Origin: Achromobacter deleyi
GTDB taxonomy: Bacteria; Pseudomonadota; Gammaproteobacteria; Burkholderiales; Burkholderiaceae_B
NCBI RefSeq assembly: GCF_902859705.1
Contig: NZ_CADIJO010000001.1
Location: forward strand, 1-64,000
Length of the DNA stretch: 64,000 bases
Direction of reading: 5' to 3'
Part shown: one piece after another, positions 55,360 through 64,000 of the stretch
Layout: every line of letters begins with the position of its first letter
Position numbering within the stretch: position 1 is the stretch's first letter
Translations under genes and position numbers: made by a program
Notes under the pieces: generated by a model
Databases searched by the model: none
What the model was told of the DNA's origin: nothing
What the model saw: the letters and a program-made list of their open reading frames with translations, nothing else

Positions 55360-57745
55360 GAGCCGCATGCCGCGTATCTCGACTGCTTCTCCGCGCGCTT
55401 CGCGCAACACCCGTAACGGGCCATCGCCCCTGCAGACGCGTATCTCCGCGCTGCTGCGCGAGGCCCGCTGGATTCTCTTCGCCGCCCTGGCGGCCTGGCT
55501 CACGCTGGTGCTGGCCACCTGGAGCGCCGCCGACCCTGGCTGGTCGCATTCCGTCCCCGCCGGCGCCATTCACAACAAGGGTGGAACGCTGGGCGCCTAC
55601 CTGGCGGACATCCTGCTCTATCTTTTCGGTTTTTCCGCCTGGTGGTGGGTCATCCTGCTGTTGCACCGGGTGCGGGCGGGCTACCGCCGCCTGGCCAGCC
55701 ACCTTCGTGTTACCAATAGTAAACAACCGGAAGTGTTGCCGCGCGTCCACTGGGAAGAGGGCATCGGCTTTTTCCTCTTGTTGTTCGGTTCGCTGGGCAT
55801 GGAAGCCCTGCGCCTGGCCAGCCGCGGTACCCACTTGCCGGGCGCTTCGGAAAACGCCAGCGGCGCCGGCGGCGTCATCGGCCACACCCTGGCCGAACTG
55901 ACCAGCCGCAGTATCGGCTTTACCGGCAGCACCCTGGCCTTTCTGGTCATGCTGGCGATCGGCCTGAGCCTGTTCTTCTCGTTCTCGTGGCTGACCGTGG
56001 CCGAGCGCGTGGGTTCCTGGATGGAAGGCATGGTGCGCCGCGTGCGCAATTCCTACGCCGCCCGCGAAGATCGCAAGGTCGGCGAAGTGGCCAAGGCCGT
56101 GCGTACCGAGCAGGTCGTGGCCAAGCAGGAAAAGCTGGTCCACGAGCAGCCGGTGCGGATCGAACCGGCCATCACCGTGGTGCCCAAGTCCGAACGCGTC
56201 GAAAAGGAAAAGCAGCAGTCGCTGTTCTTCGCGCCCTCGGGCGGCGAAGGCGATCTGCCGGCGATCAGCCTGCTCGACCCGCCGCTGGCCAACCAGGAAA
56301 CGGTGTCGGCCGAGACCATCGAATTCACCTCGCGCCTGATCGAAAAGAAGCTGGCCGACTTCGGCGTGTCCGTCACGGTGGTGGCGGCGCAGGCCGGCCC
56401 GGTGATCACGCGCTACGAAATCGAGCCGGCCACCGGCGTGAAGGGCAGCCAGATCGTCAACCTGGCCAAGGACCTGGCCCGGGCGCTCAGCCTGGTCAGC
56501 ATCCGGGTGGTGGAAACCATTCCGGGCAAGAACCTGATGGGCCTGGAACTGCCCAACCCGCGCCGCCAGATGGTTCGGCTGTCGGAGATCCTGGGGTCGC
56601 AGACCTATCACGCCAGCCATTCGGTCGTGACCATGGCGCTGGGCAAGGACATTGCCGGCAACCCGGTGGTGGCCGACCTGGCCAAGATGCCCCACCTGCT
56701 GGTGGCGGGCACGACCGGCTCGGGCAAGTCCGTCGGGATCAACGCCATGATCCTGTCGCTGCTCTACAAGGCCGACGCCTCCCACACGCGCGTGATCCTG
56801 ATCGACCCGAAGATGCTCGAAATGAGCGTCTACGAAGGCATTCCGCACCTGCTGGCGCCGGTGGTTACGGATATGCGCCAGGCCGCCAATGCGCTGAACT
56901 GGTGCGTGGGCGAAATGGAAAAACGCTACCGTCTGATGAGCAAGATGGGCGTGCGCAACCTGGCCGGCTACAACACCAAGATCCGCGACGCGATCAAGCG
57001 CGAAGAGCCGATTCCCAATCCGTTCTCGCTGACGCCCGACCAGCCCGAGCCGCTGGCGCCGCTGCCCACCATCGTGGTGGTCATCGACGAGCTGGCCGAC
57101 CTGATGATGGTGGTGGGCAAGAAGATCGAAGAACTGATCGCCCGCCTGGCCCAGAAGGCGCGTGCGGCCGGCATCCATTTGATCCTGGCGACGCAACGCC
57201 CCAGCGTGGACGTGATCACCGGCCTGATCAAGGCCAACATCCCGACCCGCATTGCGTTCCAGGTGTCGTCCAAGATCGATTCGCGCACCATTCTTGACCA
57301 GATGGGCGCTGAAACGCTGCTGGGCCAGGGTGACATGCTCTACATGCCGCCGGGCACGGGGCTGCCGGTGCGTGTGCACGGGGCTTTCGTCAGCGACGAT
57401 GAAGTGCACCGGGTGGTCGAAAGCCTGAAGGCGCAGGGCGAACCGAACTACATCGAAGGCCTGCTGGAAGGTGGGCTGGATGGTGACGGCGGCGAAGGCG
57501 CCAGCAGCGTCACGGGCATCGGCGGCGACGCCGAGTCCGACCCGATGTACGACCAGGCCTGCGAGGTGGTGCTCAAGCACCGCCGCGCCTCGATCTCGTT
57601 GGTGCAGCGCCATTTGCGCATTGGTTACAACCGTGCGGCGCGGTTACTCGAGCAGATGGAACAATCGGGTATGGTGTCGGCGATGCAGTCCAATGGCAAC
57701 CGGGAAATCCTGGTTCCTGCCGCCGCCGCTCGAGAGGAAGCATGA
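55358..57745 (+). CDS. ftsK: DNA translocase FtsK
   Basis: This is a 795-residue septal DNA pump that clears chromosome termini during division. Four membrane helices lie within the first 230 residues, followed by a linker and the RecA-like motor with Walker A GTTGSGKS (450-457) and Walker [13 protein letters not shown]. The C-terminal gamma winged helix (about 725-790) reads KOPS DNA motifs. The linker is short compared with E. coli. Start at 55358 or 55367 is open because of the overlapping -10-like sequence. Confidence 0.96.
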   Translation: MSRMPRISTASPRASRNTRNGPSPLQTRISALLREARWILFAALAAWLTLVLATWSAADPGWSHSVPAGAIHNKGGTLGAYLADILLYLFGFSAWWWVILLLHRVRAGYRRLASHLRVTNSKQPEVLPRVHWEEGIGFFLLLFGSLGMEALRLASRGTHLPGASENASGAGGVIGHTLAELTSRSIGFTGSTLAFLVMLAIGLSLFFSFSWLTVAERVGSWMEGMVRRVRNSYAAREDRKVGEVAKAVRTEQVVAKQEKLVHEQPVRIEPAITVVPKSERVEKEKQQSLFFAPSGGEGDLPAISLLDPPLANQETVSAETIEFTSRLIEKKLADFGVSVTVVAAQAGPVITRYEIEPATGVKGSQIVNLAKDLARALSLVSIRVVETIPGKNLMGLELPNPRRQMVRLSEILGSQTYHASHSVVTMALGKDIAGNPVVADLAKMPHLLVAGTTGSGKSVGINAMILSLLYKADASHTRVILIDPKMLEMSVYEGIPHLLAPVVTDMRQAANALNWCVGEMEKRYRLMSKMGVRNLAGYNTKIRDAIKREEPIPNPFSLTPDQPEPLAPLPTIVVVIDELADLMMVVGKKIEELIARLAQKARAAGIHLILATQRPSVDVITGLIKANIPTRIAFQVSSKIDSRTILDQMGAETLLGQGDMLYMPPGTGLPVRVHGAFVSDDEVHRVVESLKAQGEPNYIEGLLEGGLDGDGGEGASSVTGIGGDAESDPMYDQACEVVLKHRRASISLVQRHLRIGYNRAARLLEQMEQSGMVSAMQSNGNREILVPAAAAREEA

Positions 57746-58380
57746 TGAAGACGTTTCGTGGCCTGGCCGCAGCCCTGGCTTTTTGCGTGGCTCCCGCGCT
57801 GGTTCCGGTTTCGGCCGTGGCGGCCAGCGCGCAGGAACAGTTGCGCTCGTTCGTCAGCACGGTGACGGCGGCGACGGGGTCTTTTTCGCAGTACACGGTG
57901 AATACGCAAGGGCGTACGCAGCCGGCGCAGACGGGGGTGTTTTCCTTCCAGCGGCCGGGGAAGTTCAAGTGGGCGGTGCAAAAGCCGTATGAACAGCTGG
58001 TGATTTCGGACGGCCGTCAGGTGTTCCAGTTCGATCCGGATCTGGCGCAGGTGACCGAGCGCAAGGTGGATGCGGCGATCGGCACGTCGCCGGCCGCGAT
58101 CCTGTTCGGGTCGGGGTCGCTGGAGCAGTCGTTCGATGTGTCTGCGTTGCCTTCCAAGGATGGCGTCGATTGGCTGCGGGCCAAGCCGCGGACCGCGGAT
58201 GCGGGGTTTTCGCGGGTGGATATCGGGATGAAGGACAATCTGCCGGTTCGAGTCGAATTGCTGGATTCTTTTGGGCAGACGACGCGGGTGGATCTTTCCG
58301 GGATTGTGCCTAATCCCAAGTTGGCGGATAAAGAGTTTCAGTTTGTGGCGCCTAAAGGCGTTGATGTGGTCAAGATGTAG
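57745..58380 (+). CDS. lolA: Outer-membrane lipoprotein carrier protein LolA
   Basis: This 211-residue periplasmic carrier takes lipoproteins from LolCDE to LolB. The signal peptide ends near SAVAA, and [20 protein letters not shown] and [20 protein letters not shown] (adjoining parts of the barrel) are typical. The second ATG (57745) is better spaced from AGGA than the ATG at 57742. The gene overlaps the ftsK stop, the usual ftsK-lolA pair. Confidence 0.95.
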   Translation: MKTFRGLAAALAFCVAPALVPVSAVAASAQEQLRSFVSTVTAATGSFSQYTVNTQGRTQPAQTGVFSFQRPGKFKWAVQKPYEQLVISDGRQVFQFDPDLAQVTERKVDAAIGTSPAAILFGSGSLEQSFDVSALPSKDGVDWLRAKPRTADAGFSRVDIGMKDNLPVRVELLDSFGQTTRVDLSGIVPNPKLADKEFQFVAPKGVDVVKM

Positions 58381-58468
58381 GCTTGAGGCCTAGTCGCTGC
58401 GCGCGACGGGCGCGGTCTTTTTGTTTTGGTTGTTTTCTTTGCTGGCGTGGGACATTGCTTCGTAGGCC

Positions 58469-58632
58469 GCCCGGCACGGGGTGCGCATACGCTGAGCGCG
58501 CCAACGATTGCGGTCCGGAGCCTTCGCTCCGGACTTCCCCCTCGTCATCTTCGTACGGGCCTTCGGCCCTCCCTTCAGATTCCCTCGGGCGCATCGACGG
58601 CGCGCTCAGCGTATGCGCACCCCGCGCCGGGC
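58469..58632. repeat. Nested inverted-repeat element (34-bp arms)
   Basis: Arms 58469-58502 and 58599-58632 are reverse complements with one mismatch. The 96-bp interior holds two further hairpins: GTCCGGAGC-CTTC-GCTCCGGAC (58513-58534) and GGGCC-TTC-GGCCC (58557-58569). Transcribed RNA would fold as a long stem with two side hairpins. It contains no believable gene. Confidence 0.85.
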
Positions 58633-58806
58633 TACCGGTTGCGAGAAATGGGGGTCTGCTAGACCGAGGGTTGGGGAGAGGTTTGCGTCGCTTGCCCCAG
58701 GCCGACCGCGCGGGCGGCCTTTTGGGGCTTCGGCAGTGTGCTGCGTCGTGGTGTTGGCGCTGCGCGCTGGCGTAGTGTCTTTCCCAGGTGCCACGCTAGG
58801 ATAGTC
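58633..58806. other. Non-coding spacer between the nested repeat and the hairpin cluster
   Basis: GC-rich, no supported gene. Short open frames on both strands have low-complexity Arg/Pro content and no ribosome sites. Confidence 0.5.
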
Positions 58807-58873
58807 GCCCGGCCGCGCGGCCGCCCGAAGGCCGGGCAGCCCCCTTGGGGGGCAGCAAGCTCACGCAGTGAGC
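58807..58873 (-). repeat. Three-hairpin palindrome cluster at the ridA 3' end
   Basis: Consecutive palindromes: GCCCGGCC / GGCCGGGC (58807-58837), GCCCCC-TT-GGGGGG (58839-58852) and GCTCAC-GCA-GTGAGC (58859-58873). The last one includes the ridA stop codon. It probably ends or stabilises the operon transcript. No T-run is seen. Confidence 0.7.
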
Positions 58874-59292
58874 GCGGCGTGGGGGCTCTTATACGCCACA
58901 CAATCAATTTCTACCTTGGCGTCCACCATCAGGGGGGACTGCACGCAGGCGCGTGCGGGCGGGTTGTTGCCGAAGTATTCCTTGAACACCTTGTTGAACG
59001 ACGGGAAGTCGCGGGCGTCGTCCAGCCAGACGCCGCAGCGGATGACGTGTTCGGGGCCGTAGCCGGCTTCTTTCAGGATGGCCAGGACTTGCTGGATGGC
59101 TTTGTGGCATTGGGCGACGGTGCCGCCTTCGATGACTTCGCCGTTTTCCATGGGGACCTGGCCCGAGACGTAGAGCCAGCCGTCGGCGGCGACGGCGCGG
59201 GCGAAGGGCATGTGGGAGCCGCCTTGGCCGGTGCCGCCGGCGACGCCGTAGCGGGTGATGCCGTTGTTGTCGGGGGTGGGTGCGTTGCTCAT
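58861..59292 (-). CDS. RidA family protein (enamine/imine deaminase-like)
   Basis: This 143-residue Rid/YjgF protein has the conserved Arg114 in PPARACVQ, which binds substrate carboxylate in active RidA. The N-terminal 25 residues are Gly/Asn-rich. Rid proteins hydrolyse reactive enamines made by amino-acid enzymes, which fits its place after the D-aminoacylase gene (ATGA overlap). The last residues PHAALTA are encoded by the palindrome cluster and look like a read-in tail. Confidence 0.9.
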   Translation of the reverse strand: MSNAPTPDNNGITRYGVAGGTGQGGSHMPFARAVAADGWLYVSGQVPMENGEVIEGGTVAQCHKAIQQVLAILKEAGYGPEHVIRCGVWLDDARDFPSFNKVFKEYFGNNPPARACVQSPLMVDAKVEIDCVAYKSPHAALTA

Positions 59293-60779
59293 GTGGGCTC
59301 CTGGGTGGAAGAAGGGGTGGACGCGGCGAAGCTGGCGCGCAGGTCGCCGTTGCGGGGCAGCCAGCGGCCGGCGCGGTCGCCGGTGGGCTGGCCCTGGTGA
59401 TAGGACAGGGCGCCGTTGACCCAGACGGCCTCGATGCCGGCGGCGGTCTGGACGGGGGCGGCGAAGGTGGCGCGGTCGATGACGGTGTCGGGGTCAAAGA
59501 GCACGAGGTCGGCGTGAAAGCCTTGGCGGATCAGGCCGCGTTCGGCCAGGCCGAAGCGGGCGGCGGACAGGCCGGTCATCTTGTGCACGGCTTCGGCCAG
59601 GGGGAACAGGCCGACGTCGCGGCTGTAGTGGCCGAGCACGCGGGGAAAGGCGCCCCACAGGCGCGGGTGCGGCATGGGGTCGTTGGGCAGGCCGTCTGAG
59701 CCGACCATGGTCAGGCGGTGCGACAGCACGCGGCGCACGTCGTCTTCGTGCATGTTGTGATAGACCGCGCCGGCAGGTTGCAGGCGCTGGGCGGCTTCGA
59801 GCAGGCTGACGCCCCAGTCGGCGGCGACGGCGGCGAGTTTGCGGCGGGCCTGTTCGGGGTGCGGCACGGACCAGGTGATGTCGATGTCGAATTCGTCGGT
59901 GACCTGCTTGAGGTCCAGCGTGGACGAGCTGGCGGAATAGGGGTAGCAGTCGCAGCCGACGTGTTGCAGGCGGCCGGCGTTTTCCAGCTTGAACAGCACT
60001 TCTTTGGTGCGGCCCCAGTTGCCGGCGCCGGCGCATTTCAGGTGCGACACCACCACCGGCACGCGGGCGTGCAGGGCGATGTCGAAGGCCTCTTGCATGG
60101 CTTCCAGGATGGCGGCGAATTCCGAGCGCAGGTGGGTGGTGTAGAGCGCGCCGAATTCGTCCAGGGCTTCGGCCAGCAGCTTGACCTCGGCGGTGTCGGC
60201 TTCGATGGCCGAGCCATAGGCCAGGCCGGTGCTCAGGCCGATGGCGCCGTGCGCCAGGGCGTCGCGCAACTGTTCGCGCATGGCCAGGACTTCATCGCGG
60301 GTGGCGGCGCGGTCCAGGCGGTCCATGTGGTTGTTGCGCAGGGCGGTGTGGCCCACCAGCGCGGCGACGTTCACCGCCGGTTGTGCGGCTTCGATGGCGC
60401 GGGTGTAGGCGGCAAAGGTGGGGTAGGCAAAGTCGTCGCGCTGCCCCAGCAGGTTCATCGGATCGGGCGGGTCGCCGCGCAGCGAGACGGGCGAGGCGCT
60501 GATGCCGCAGTTGCCCACCACCACGGTGGTCACGCCCTGCGACAGCTTGGGCAGCATGCCCGGGGTGCGGATGACGTTGGTGTCGTCGTGGGTGTGGACG
60601 TCGATGAAGCCGGGGGCCAGCGCCAGGCCGCTGCCGTCGATGACCTGGCGCGCCGTGGCGCCGGGCAGTTCGCCGATGGCGGCAATGCGGCCGTCGGCCA
60701 GCGCGACGCTGGCGACGTAGTCGGCGCCGCCCGAGCCGTCGAGGACGCGGACGTTGCCTATGAGGGTGTCGTACATCAT
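59289..60779 (-). CDS. N-acyl-D-amino-acid deacylase (D-aminoacylase)
   Basis: This is a 496-residue zinc amidohydrolase that releases D-amino acids from N-acyl forms. Metal ligands: HxH (His62, His64 in IDVHTHDD), Cys91 in VGNCG as in the Alcaligenes enzyme, His216 in THLRSE and His246 in SHLKCAG, with the catalytic Asp in VGSDGLP. The ATG 60779 is preferred. A TTG 15 bases upstream overlaps the regulator stop. The operon with peptide-type transport and RidA supports use of D-amino-acid compounds. Confidence 0.92.
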   Translation of the reverse strand: MMYDTLIGNVRVLDGSGGADYVASVALADGRIAAIGELPGATARQVIDGSGLALAPGFIDVHTHDDTNVIRTPGMLPKLSQGVTTVVVGNCGISASPVSLRGDPPDPMNLLGQRDDFAYPTFAAYTRAIEAAQPAVNVAALVGHTALRNNHMDRLDRAATRDEVLAMREQLRDALAHGAIGLSTGLAYGSAIEADTAEVKLLAEALDEFGALYTTHLRSEFAAILEAMQEAFDIALHARVPVVVSHLKCAGAGNWGRTKEVLFKLENAGRLQHVGCDCYPYSASSSTLDLKQVTDEFDIDITWSVPHPEQARRKLAAVAADWGVSLLEAAQRLQPAGAVYHNMHEDDVRRVLSHRLTMVGSDGLPNDPMPHPRLWGAFPRVLGHYSRDVGLFPLAEAVHKMTGLSAARFGLAERGLIRQGFHADLVLFDPDTVIDRATFAAPVQTAAGIEAVWVNGALSYHQGQPTGDRAGRWLPRNGDLRASFAASTPSSTQEPT

Positions 60780-60790
60780 GGTTTCCAGGT

Positions 60791-61663
60791 TCAATCGCCC
60801 AGCGGCAGCCGGTTGGGGCCGCCGCGGTGTTCGTCCAGCGCCAGCTTGATGCGGCGCAGGCGTTCGCGGTTCTCTTCTTGGTTCAGCATGGCCAGTTCGG
60901 TGGACAACAGGTCGATGGCCAGCATCATCGCGTAGCGCGACGCCGATGGTTTGTAGATGAAGTCGGTTTCGTCCGTGCGGATCGGCAGCACCACGTCGGC
61001 AAGCTTGGCCAGCTCGGAGGTCGCGTCGGTGATGGCGACCAGGCGCGCACGGTACTGCTTGACGATGCGGGCGGCGCCGACGATTTCCGGCGTCAGGCCC
61101 GAGGCCGACAGGACCAGCACGGCGTCGCGCTCGTCCAGCGTGGCGGCGACCATGCGCAGCAACACGGCGTCGCTGTAGACGGCAATGGGATAGCCCAGGC
61201 GCACCAGGCGTGACTGCACTTCCTGCGCCAGTACGGCCGATGCGCCGCCCATACCGAATACGTAGATCATGCGGGCGCCGTCGACGATGGACGCTGCGGC
61301 CTCGAACAGCGGCTCGGTGAAGTTCGGCAGGTGGGCGCGCAGCGTGCTTTCGATGTCGGCGTAGATGCGTGCGTAGAACGTGCTTTCCTCGGCCGGGGCG
61401 TTCTGGTCCAGGAAGCGGCTGCCCACGGTGCTGGCCTGGGCCAGCTTCATCTTCAGATCGCGGGTGTCGTCGCAGCCGACCGTGCGGGCAAAGCGAGAGA
61501 TCGTGGCGATGCTGACGCCGGCCTTGGCCGCCAGCTGGTCGACGGTGGCGCTGGCGCTCCAGATGATGTTGTCCAGGATGGCGTCGGCCACCTTGCGTTC
61601 GGTCACGCTCAGGTCGTCCCGGCGGCTGCGGATCTGGAAGACGATGTCGCGGATGATGTTCAT
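60791..61663 (-). CDS. RpiR family transcriptional regulator
   Basis: This 290-residue regulator has an N-terminal helix-turn-helix (about 17-75, with AAKAGVSIATISRFARTVGC) and a C-terminal SIS domain (about 125-255, with IYVFGMGGASAVLAQEV). SIS domains usually bind sugar phosphates, but RpiR-type regulators also sit in D-amino-acid operons. It lies between the ATPase genes and the D-aminoacylase gene, so it probably controls this operon. I cannot see its operator here. Confidence 0.9.
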   Translation of the reverse strand: MNIIRDIVFQIRSRRDDLSVTERKVADAILDNIIWSASATVDQLAAKAGVSIATISRFARTVGCDDTRDLKMKLAQASTVGSRFLDQNAPAEESTFYARIYADIESTLRAHLPNFTEPLFEAAASIVDGARMIYVFGMGGASAVLAQEVQSRLVRLGYPIAVYSDAVLLRMVAATLDERDAVLVLSASGLTPEIVGAARIVKQYRARLVAITDATSELAKLADVVLPIRTDETDFIYKPSASRYAMMLAIDLLSTELAMLNQEENRERLRRIKLALDEHRGGPNRLPLGD

Positions 61664-61700
61664 GTGCAATTCCTGGATCGATTCGGGCGGGCGTGTGTCC

Positions 61701-62702
61701 CTACGCGGCCAGCTCAGGGTCGCCGAGGCGCGAACAGGCCGCGAAATGGCCTGGCCCGACATTGACGTCGCGCGCTTCGGTGGTGGCGCAGGCCTCGATG
61801 GCGTGCGGGCAGCGGGTGCGGAATACGCATCCCGACGGCGGGTTGACCGGGCTGGGGATATCGCCCTTGAGCAGAATACGCGAACGCGGTGCGCGCGGAT
61901 CTGGCACCGGCGCGGCCGACAGCAGTGCGCGGGTGTAGGGATGGCGCGGCCGGGCATAGACTTCGCTGGTCGGTCCGCGTTCCATCACGCGGCCCAGGTA
62001 CATCACCACCACTTCGTCGCACAGGTAGTCGACCACGGCCAGGTCGTGCGCCACGAACAGCATGGTCAGGCCCAGGTCGCGCTGCAGGTCCTGCAGCAGG
62101 TTCAGCACCTGCGCCTGCACCGACACGTCCAGGGCCGATACGGGCTCGTCGGCCACGATGAAGTCCGGTTCCACCGCCAATGCTCGGGCAATGCCGATGC
62201 GCTGGCGCTGCCCGCCCGAGAACTCGTGCGGATAGCGGCGGCTGTGGTCGGCGTTCAGGCCGACGCGTTCGAGCAATTCGCCGATGCGCGCGTCGCGGCG
62301 GGTCTGGGCCAGGCGGTGGGTGTCCAGCGCCTCGCCCAGGATCTCGGCGACCGTCATGCGCGGGTTCAGGCTGGCGTAGGGGTCCTGGAACACGATCTGC
62401 ATGCGGCGGCGCCAGGGCAGCATCTGCTTTTCGGACAGGTGCGTGATGTCCTGGCCGTCGAACAGCAGGCGGCCGGCGGTGGGTGCGAACAGGCGCAGCA
62501 GGGCGCGGCCGGTGGTGGTCTTGCCGGAGCCGGATTCTCCCACCAGGCCGACGATGGTGTTGCGCGGCACGTCGAAGCTGACGCCGTCCACGGCCCGCAC
62601 CACCGGGGCGTTGCGGGCCTGCGACGTGGGGAAATGAACCTTCAGGTCCTCGATGCGCACCAGCGGATCGGCAGCGCGGATGGGCTGGGGGCTTGCGGTC
62701 AT
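61701..62702 (-). CDS. Oligo/dipeptide ABC transporter ATPase (DppF/OppF type)
   Basis: This 333-residue ATPase has Walker [10 protein letters not shown], signature SGGQRQRIG, Walker [13 protein letters not shown] and the C-terminal oligopeptide-transporter extension with [11 protein letters not shown]. Its ATG overlaps the stop of the companion ATPase. It would power import of short (D-amino-acid-containing) peptides. Substrate inferred from neighbours. Confidence 0.93.
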   Translation of the reverse strand: MTASPQPIRAADPLVRIEDLKVHFPTSQARNAPVVRAVDGVSFDVPRNTIVGLVGESGSGKTTTGRALLRLFAPTAGRLLFDGQDITHLSEKQMLPWRRRMQIVFQDPYASLNPRMTVAEILGEALDTHRLAQTRRDARIGELLERVGLNADHSRRYPHEFSGGQRQRIGIARALAVEPDFIVADEPVSALDVSVQAQVLNLLQDLQRDLGLTMLFVAHDLAVVDYLCDEVVVMYLGRVMERGPTSEVYARPRHPYTRALLSAAPVPDPRAPRSRILLKGDIPSPVNPPSGCVFRTRCPHAIEACATTEARDVNVGPGHFAACSRLGDPELAA

Positions 62703-63706
62703 AGCGGGGTCACCTTGATGCAGCGGGCGCGGTGCTGGTCTTGCACCGTCACCAGGTCGGGCACGGCGCGCAGGCAACTGTCGTCAGCCAGCTCGCAGCG
62801 CGGCGCGAACGTACAGCCGGCAGGCAGCGACAGCACGCTGGGCACGTTGCCCGGAATGGCGCGCAGGCGCTCGCCGGAGGCCAGCAGCGCCGCGGTCGGC
62901 AGGCAGGACAAGAGGCCGCGGGTATAGGGGTGGGTAGGCTTTTCGAACAGGTCGTAGACCCCGGCGTCCTCGACCACGCGGCCGGCGTACATCACGGCCA
63001 CGCGATGCGCGATCTCGGCCACCACGCCCAGGTTGTGCGTGATGAACAGGATGCTCATGTTCATCTCGGCCTGCAGGCGGCGCAGCAGGTCCAGGATCTG
63101 CGCCTGCACCGTCACGTCCAGCGCGGTGGTGGGCTCGTCGGCGATCAGCACGGCCGGGTTGCAGGCCAGCGCCAGCGCGATCATGACGCGTTGGCGCATG
63201 CCGCCCGACATCTGGTGCGGATACTCGTTCACGCGCCGGTCAGCCGCCGGAATCTCGACGCGGTCCAGCATCTCGCGGGCGCGCTTCATGGCCGCCGCGT
63301 GCGAACCGCCTTCGTGCTGCAGCACGGCCTCGGCGATCTGGTCGCCCACCGTGTACAGCGGATTCAGGCTGGTCATGGGTTCCTGGAAGATCATCGCGAT
63401 CTCGGCGCCGCGGATGCGGCGCAAGGTCGAGGCCGACGCGTGGGCCAGGTCGTGTTCCTGGCCGCGGCGATCGCGAAAGCGGATCTTGCCCGCCTCGATG
63501 CGGCCGGCCGGCTTGGGCAAGAGGCCCATGATCGACAGGCTGGTCACGGACTTGCCGGAACCGGATTCCCCCACGATGGCCAGCGTTTCGCCGCGGGCCA
63601 GGTCGAAGGTGACGCCGTCCACCGATTTGGCGATGCCGTCGCGGCTGTGGAACCAGGTTTTCAGGCCTTCCACCGACAGCACGACGTCTCGGGTGCTTGC
63701 GGTCAT
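62699..63706 (-). CDS. Oligo/dipeptide ABC transporter ATPase (DppD/OppD type)
   Basis: This 335-residue ATPase has Walker A GESGSGKS, signature SGGMRQRVM, Walker B VLIADEPTTALD and the Cys-containing C-terminal extension (CTFAPRCELADDSC), which in relatives can hold an iron-sulfur cluster. It pairs with the DppF-type ATPase and lies 2 bp after the permease gene. Confidence 0.93.
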   Translation of the reverse strand: MTASTRDVVLSVEGLKTWFHSRDGIAKSVDGVTFDLARGETLAIVGESGSGKSVTSLSIMGLLPKPAGRIEAGKIRFRDRRGQEHDLAHASASTLRRIRGAEIAMIFQEPMTSLNPLYTVGDQIAEAVLQHEGGSHAAAMKRAREMLDRVEIPAADRRVNEYPHQMSGGMRQRVMIALALACNPAVLIADEPTTALDVTVQAQILDLLRRLQAEMNMSILFITHNLGVVAEIAHRVAVMYAGRVVEDAGVYDLFEKPTHPYTRGLLSCLPTAALLASGERLRAIPGNVPSVLSLPAGCTFAPRCELADDSCLRAVPDLVTVQDQHRARCIKVTPL

Positions 63707-63708
63707 GA

Positions 63709-64000
63709 TTACAGCTCCTTGCGCAGGCGCGGATCGAGGACGTCGCGCAGTCCGTCGCCGACCAGTTGCAGCGACAGCACGGACAGGACAATGGCGATGC
63801 CGGGGAAGATCATGATCCAGTCGGCCGAACCCATGTACTGCTGGCCGGCGTTGATCATGGTGCCCCAGGTGGGAATGTCGGGCGAAACGCCCACGCCCAG
63901 GAACGACAGGCCGGCTTCGGCCAGGATCGCGTAGGCGAAGATGAAAGTGCCCTGCACCAGAATGGGCGACAGCAGGTTGCGCAGCACGTGCACCGTGACG
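63709..64000 (-). CDS. Dipeptide-type ABC permease, C-terminal part (DppC type, cut by window edge)
   Basis: The last 96 codons of an inner-membrane permease are present. They include the EAA loop (YAILAEAGLSFLGVGVSPDIPTWG in parts) and the final helix with the typical end GDGLRDVLDPRLRK. The 5' part lies beyond 64000. The solute-binding protein and second permease are expected further right. Confidence 0.9.
   Translation of the reverse strand, partial: VTVHVLRNLLSPILVQGTFIFAYAILAEAGLSFLGVGVSPDIPTWGTMINAGQQYMGSADWIMIFPGIAIVLSVLSLQLVGDGLRDVLDPRLRKEL

Overview
The window looks like the chromosome of a high-GC betaproteobacterium of the family Alcaligenaceae (Achromobacter/Bordetella type). The basis is the gene order murB, dapB, bamE, fur, recN, nadK, hrcA, hemH, grpE, dnaK, dnaJ, the sigma-32 style promoters, the DUF4148 protein, and the intergenic palindromes near 58.5 kb. 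I cannot decide the species from the sequence alone.

Positions 1-9839 are one end of a genomic island (probably an integrative and conjugative element) inserted at the 3' end of a tRNA-Gly(GCC) gene. The island end carries a 646-residue P4/clc-type tyrosine integrase next to the tRNA, then the wreck of a heavy-metal (probably copper-type) efflux operon. A small secreted Cys/His/Met-containing protein is split by two insertion sequences (IS21 family and IS5 family). An intact TolC-family outer-membrane channel follows. The membrane-fusion protein after it is cut after 41 codons by a second IS21-family element, which abuts the integrase stop codon.

From 9.9 to 24 kb the DNA is core chromosome: cell wall and lysine synthesis (murB, dapB), outer-membrane assembly (bamE), iron regulation (fur), DNA repair (recN), NAD kinase, and a heat-shock block hrcA-hemH-(FPASD protein)-grpE-thioredoxin-dnaK-dnaJ with two clear sigma-32 promoters. 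From 23 to 38 kb lie a secreted DUF4148 repeat protein with an unusual hexamer-repeat tract downstream, an M16 protease, two GNAT acetyltransferases, a MoxR/VWA pair, two monohaem cytochromes c, isocitrate dehydrogenase, a family-9 glycosyltransferase with an O-antigen-ligase-like protein, and a chemoreceptor behind a perfect FNR-type box.

From 38 to 48.6 kb there are a DapA-family lyase, a small unknown protein, a TorF-type porin, and the complete kdpFABCDE potassium system preceded by a coupled 32-codon ORF. Two minus-strand promoters (38.9-kb gene and torF) share the same tandem 11-bp-spaced operator-like module, and the kdp promoter has a related arrangement. From 49 to 58.4 kb are a DUF4212/sodium-solute symporter pair with a structured leader, two secreted proteins of unknown function, an SMR exporter, an Smr-domain nuclease-like protein, trxB, ftsK and lolA.

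The right end (58.9-64 kb) is one minus-strand operon for uptake and deacylation of N-acyl-D-amino acids or D-peptides: dipeptide-type ABC permease (cut by the window edge), two ATPases, an RpiR regulator, N-acyl-D-amino-acid deacylase and RidA. It ends in a cluster of palindromes that contributes the last codons of ridA. A 164-bp nested inverted-repeat element lies between it and lolA.
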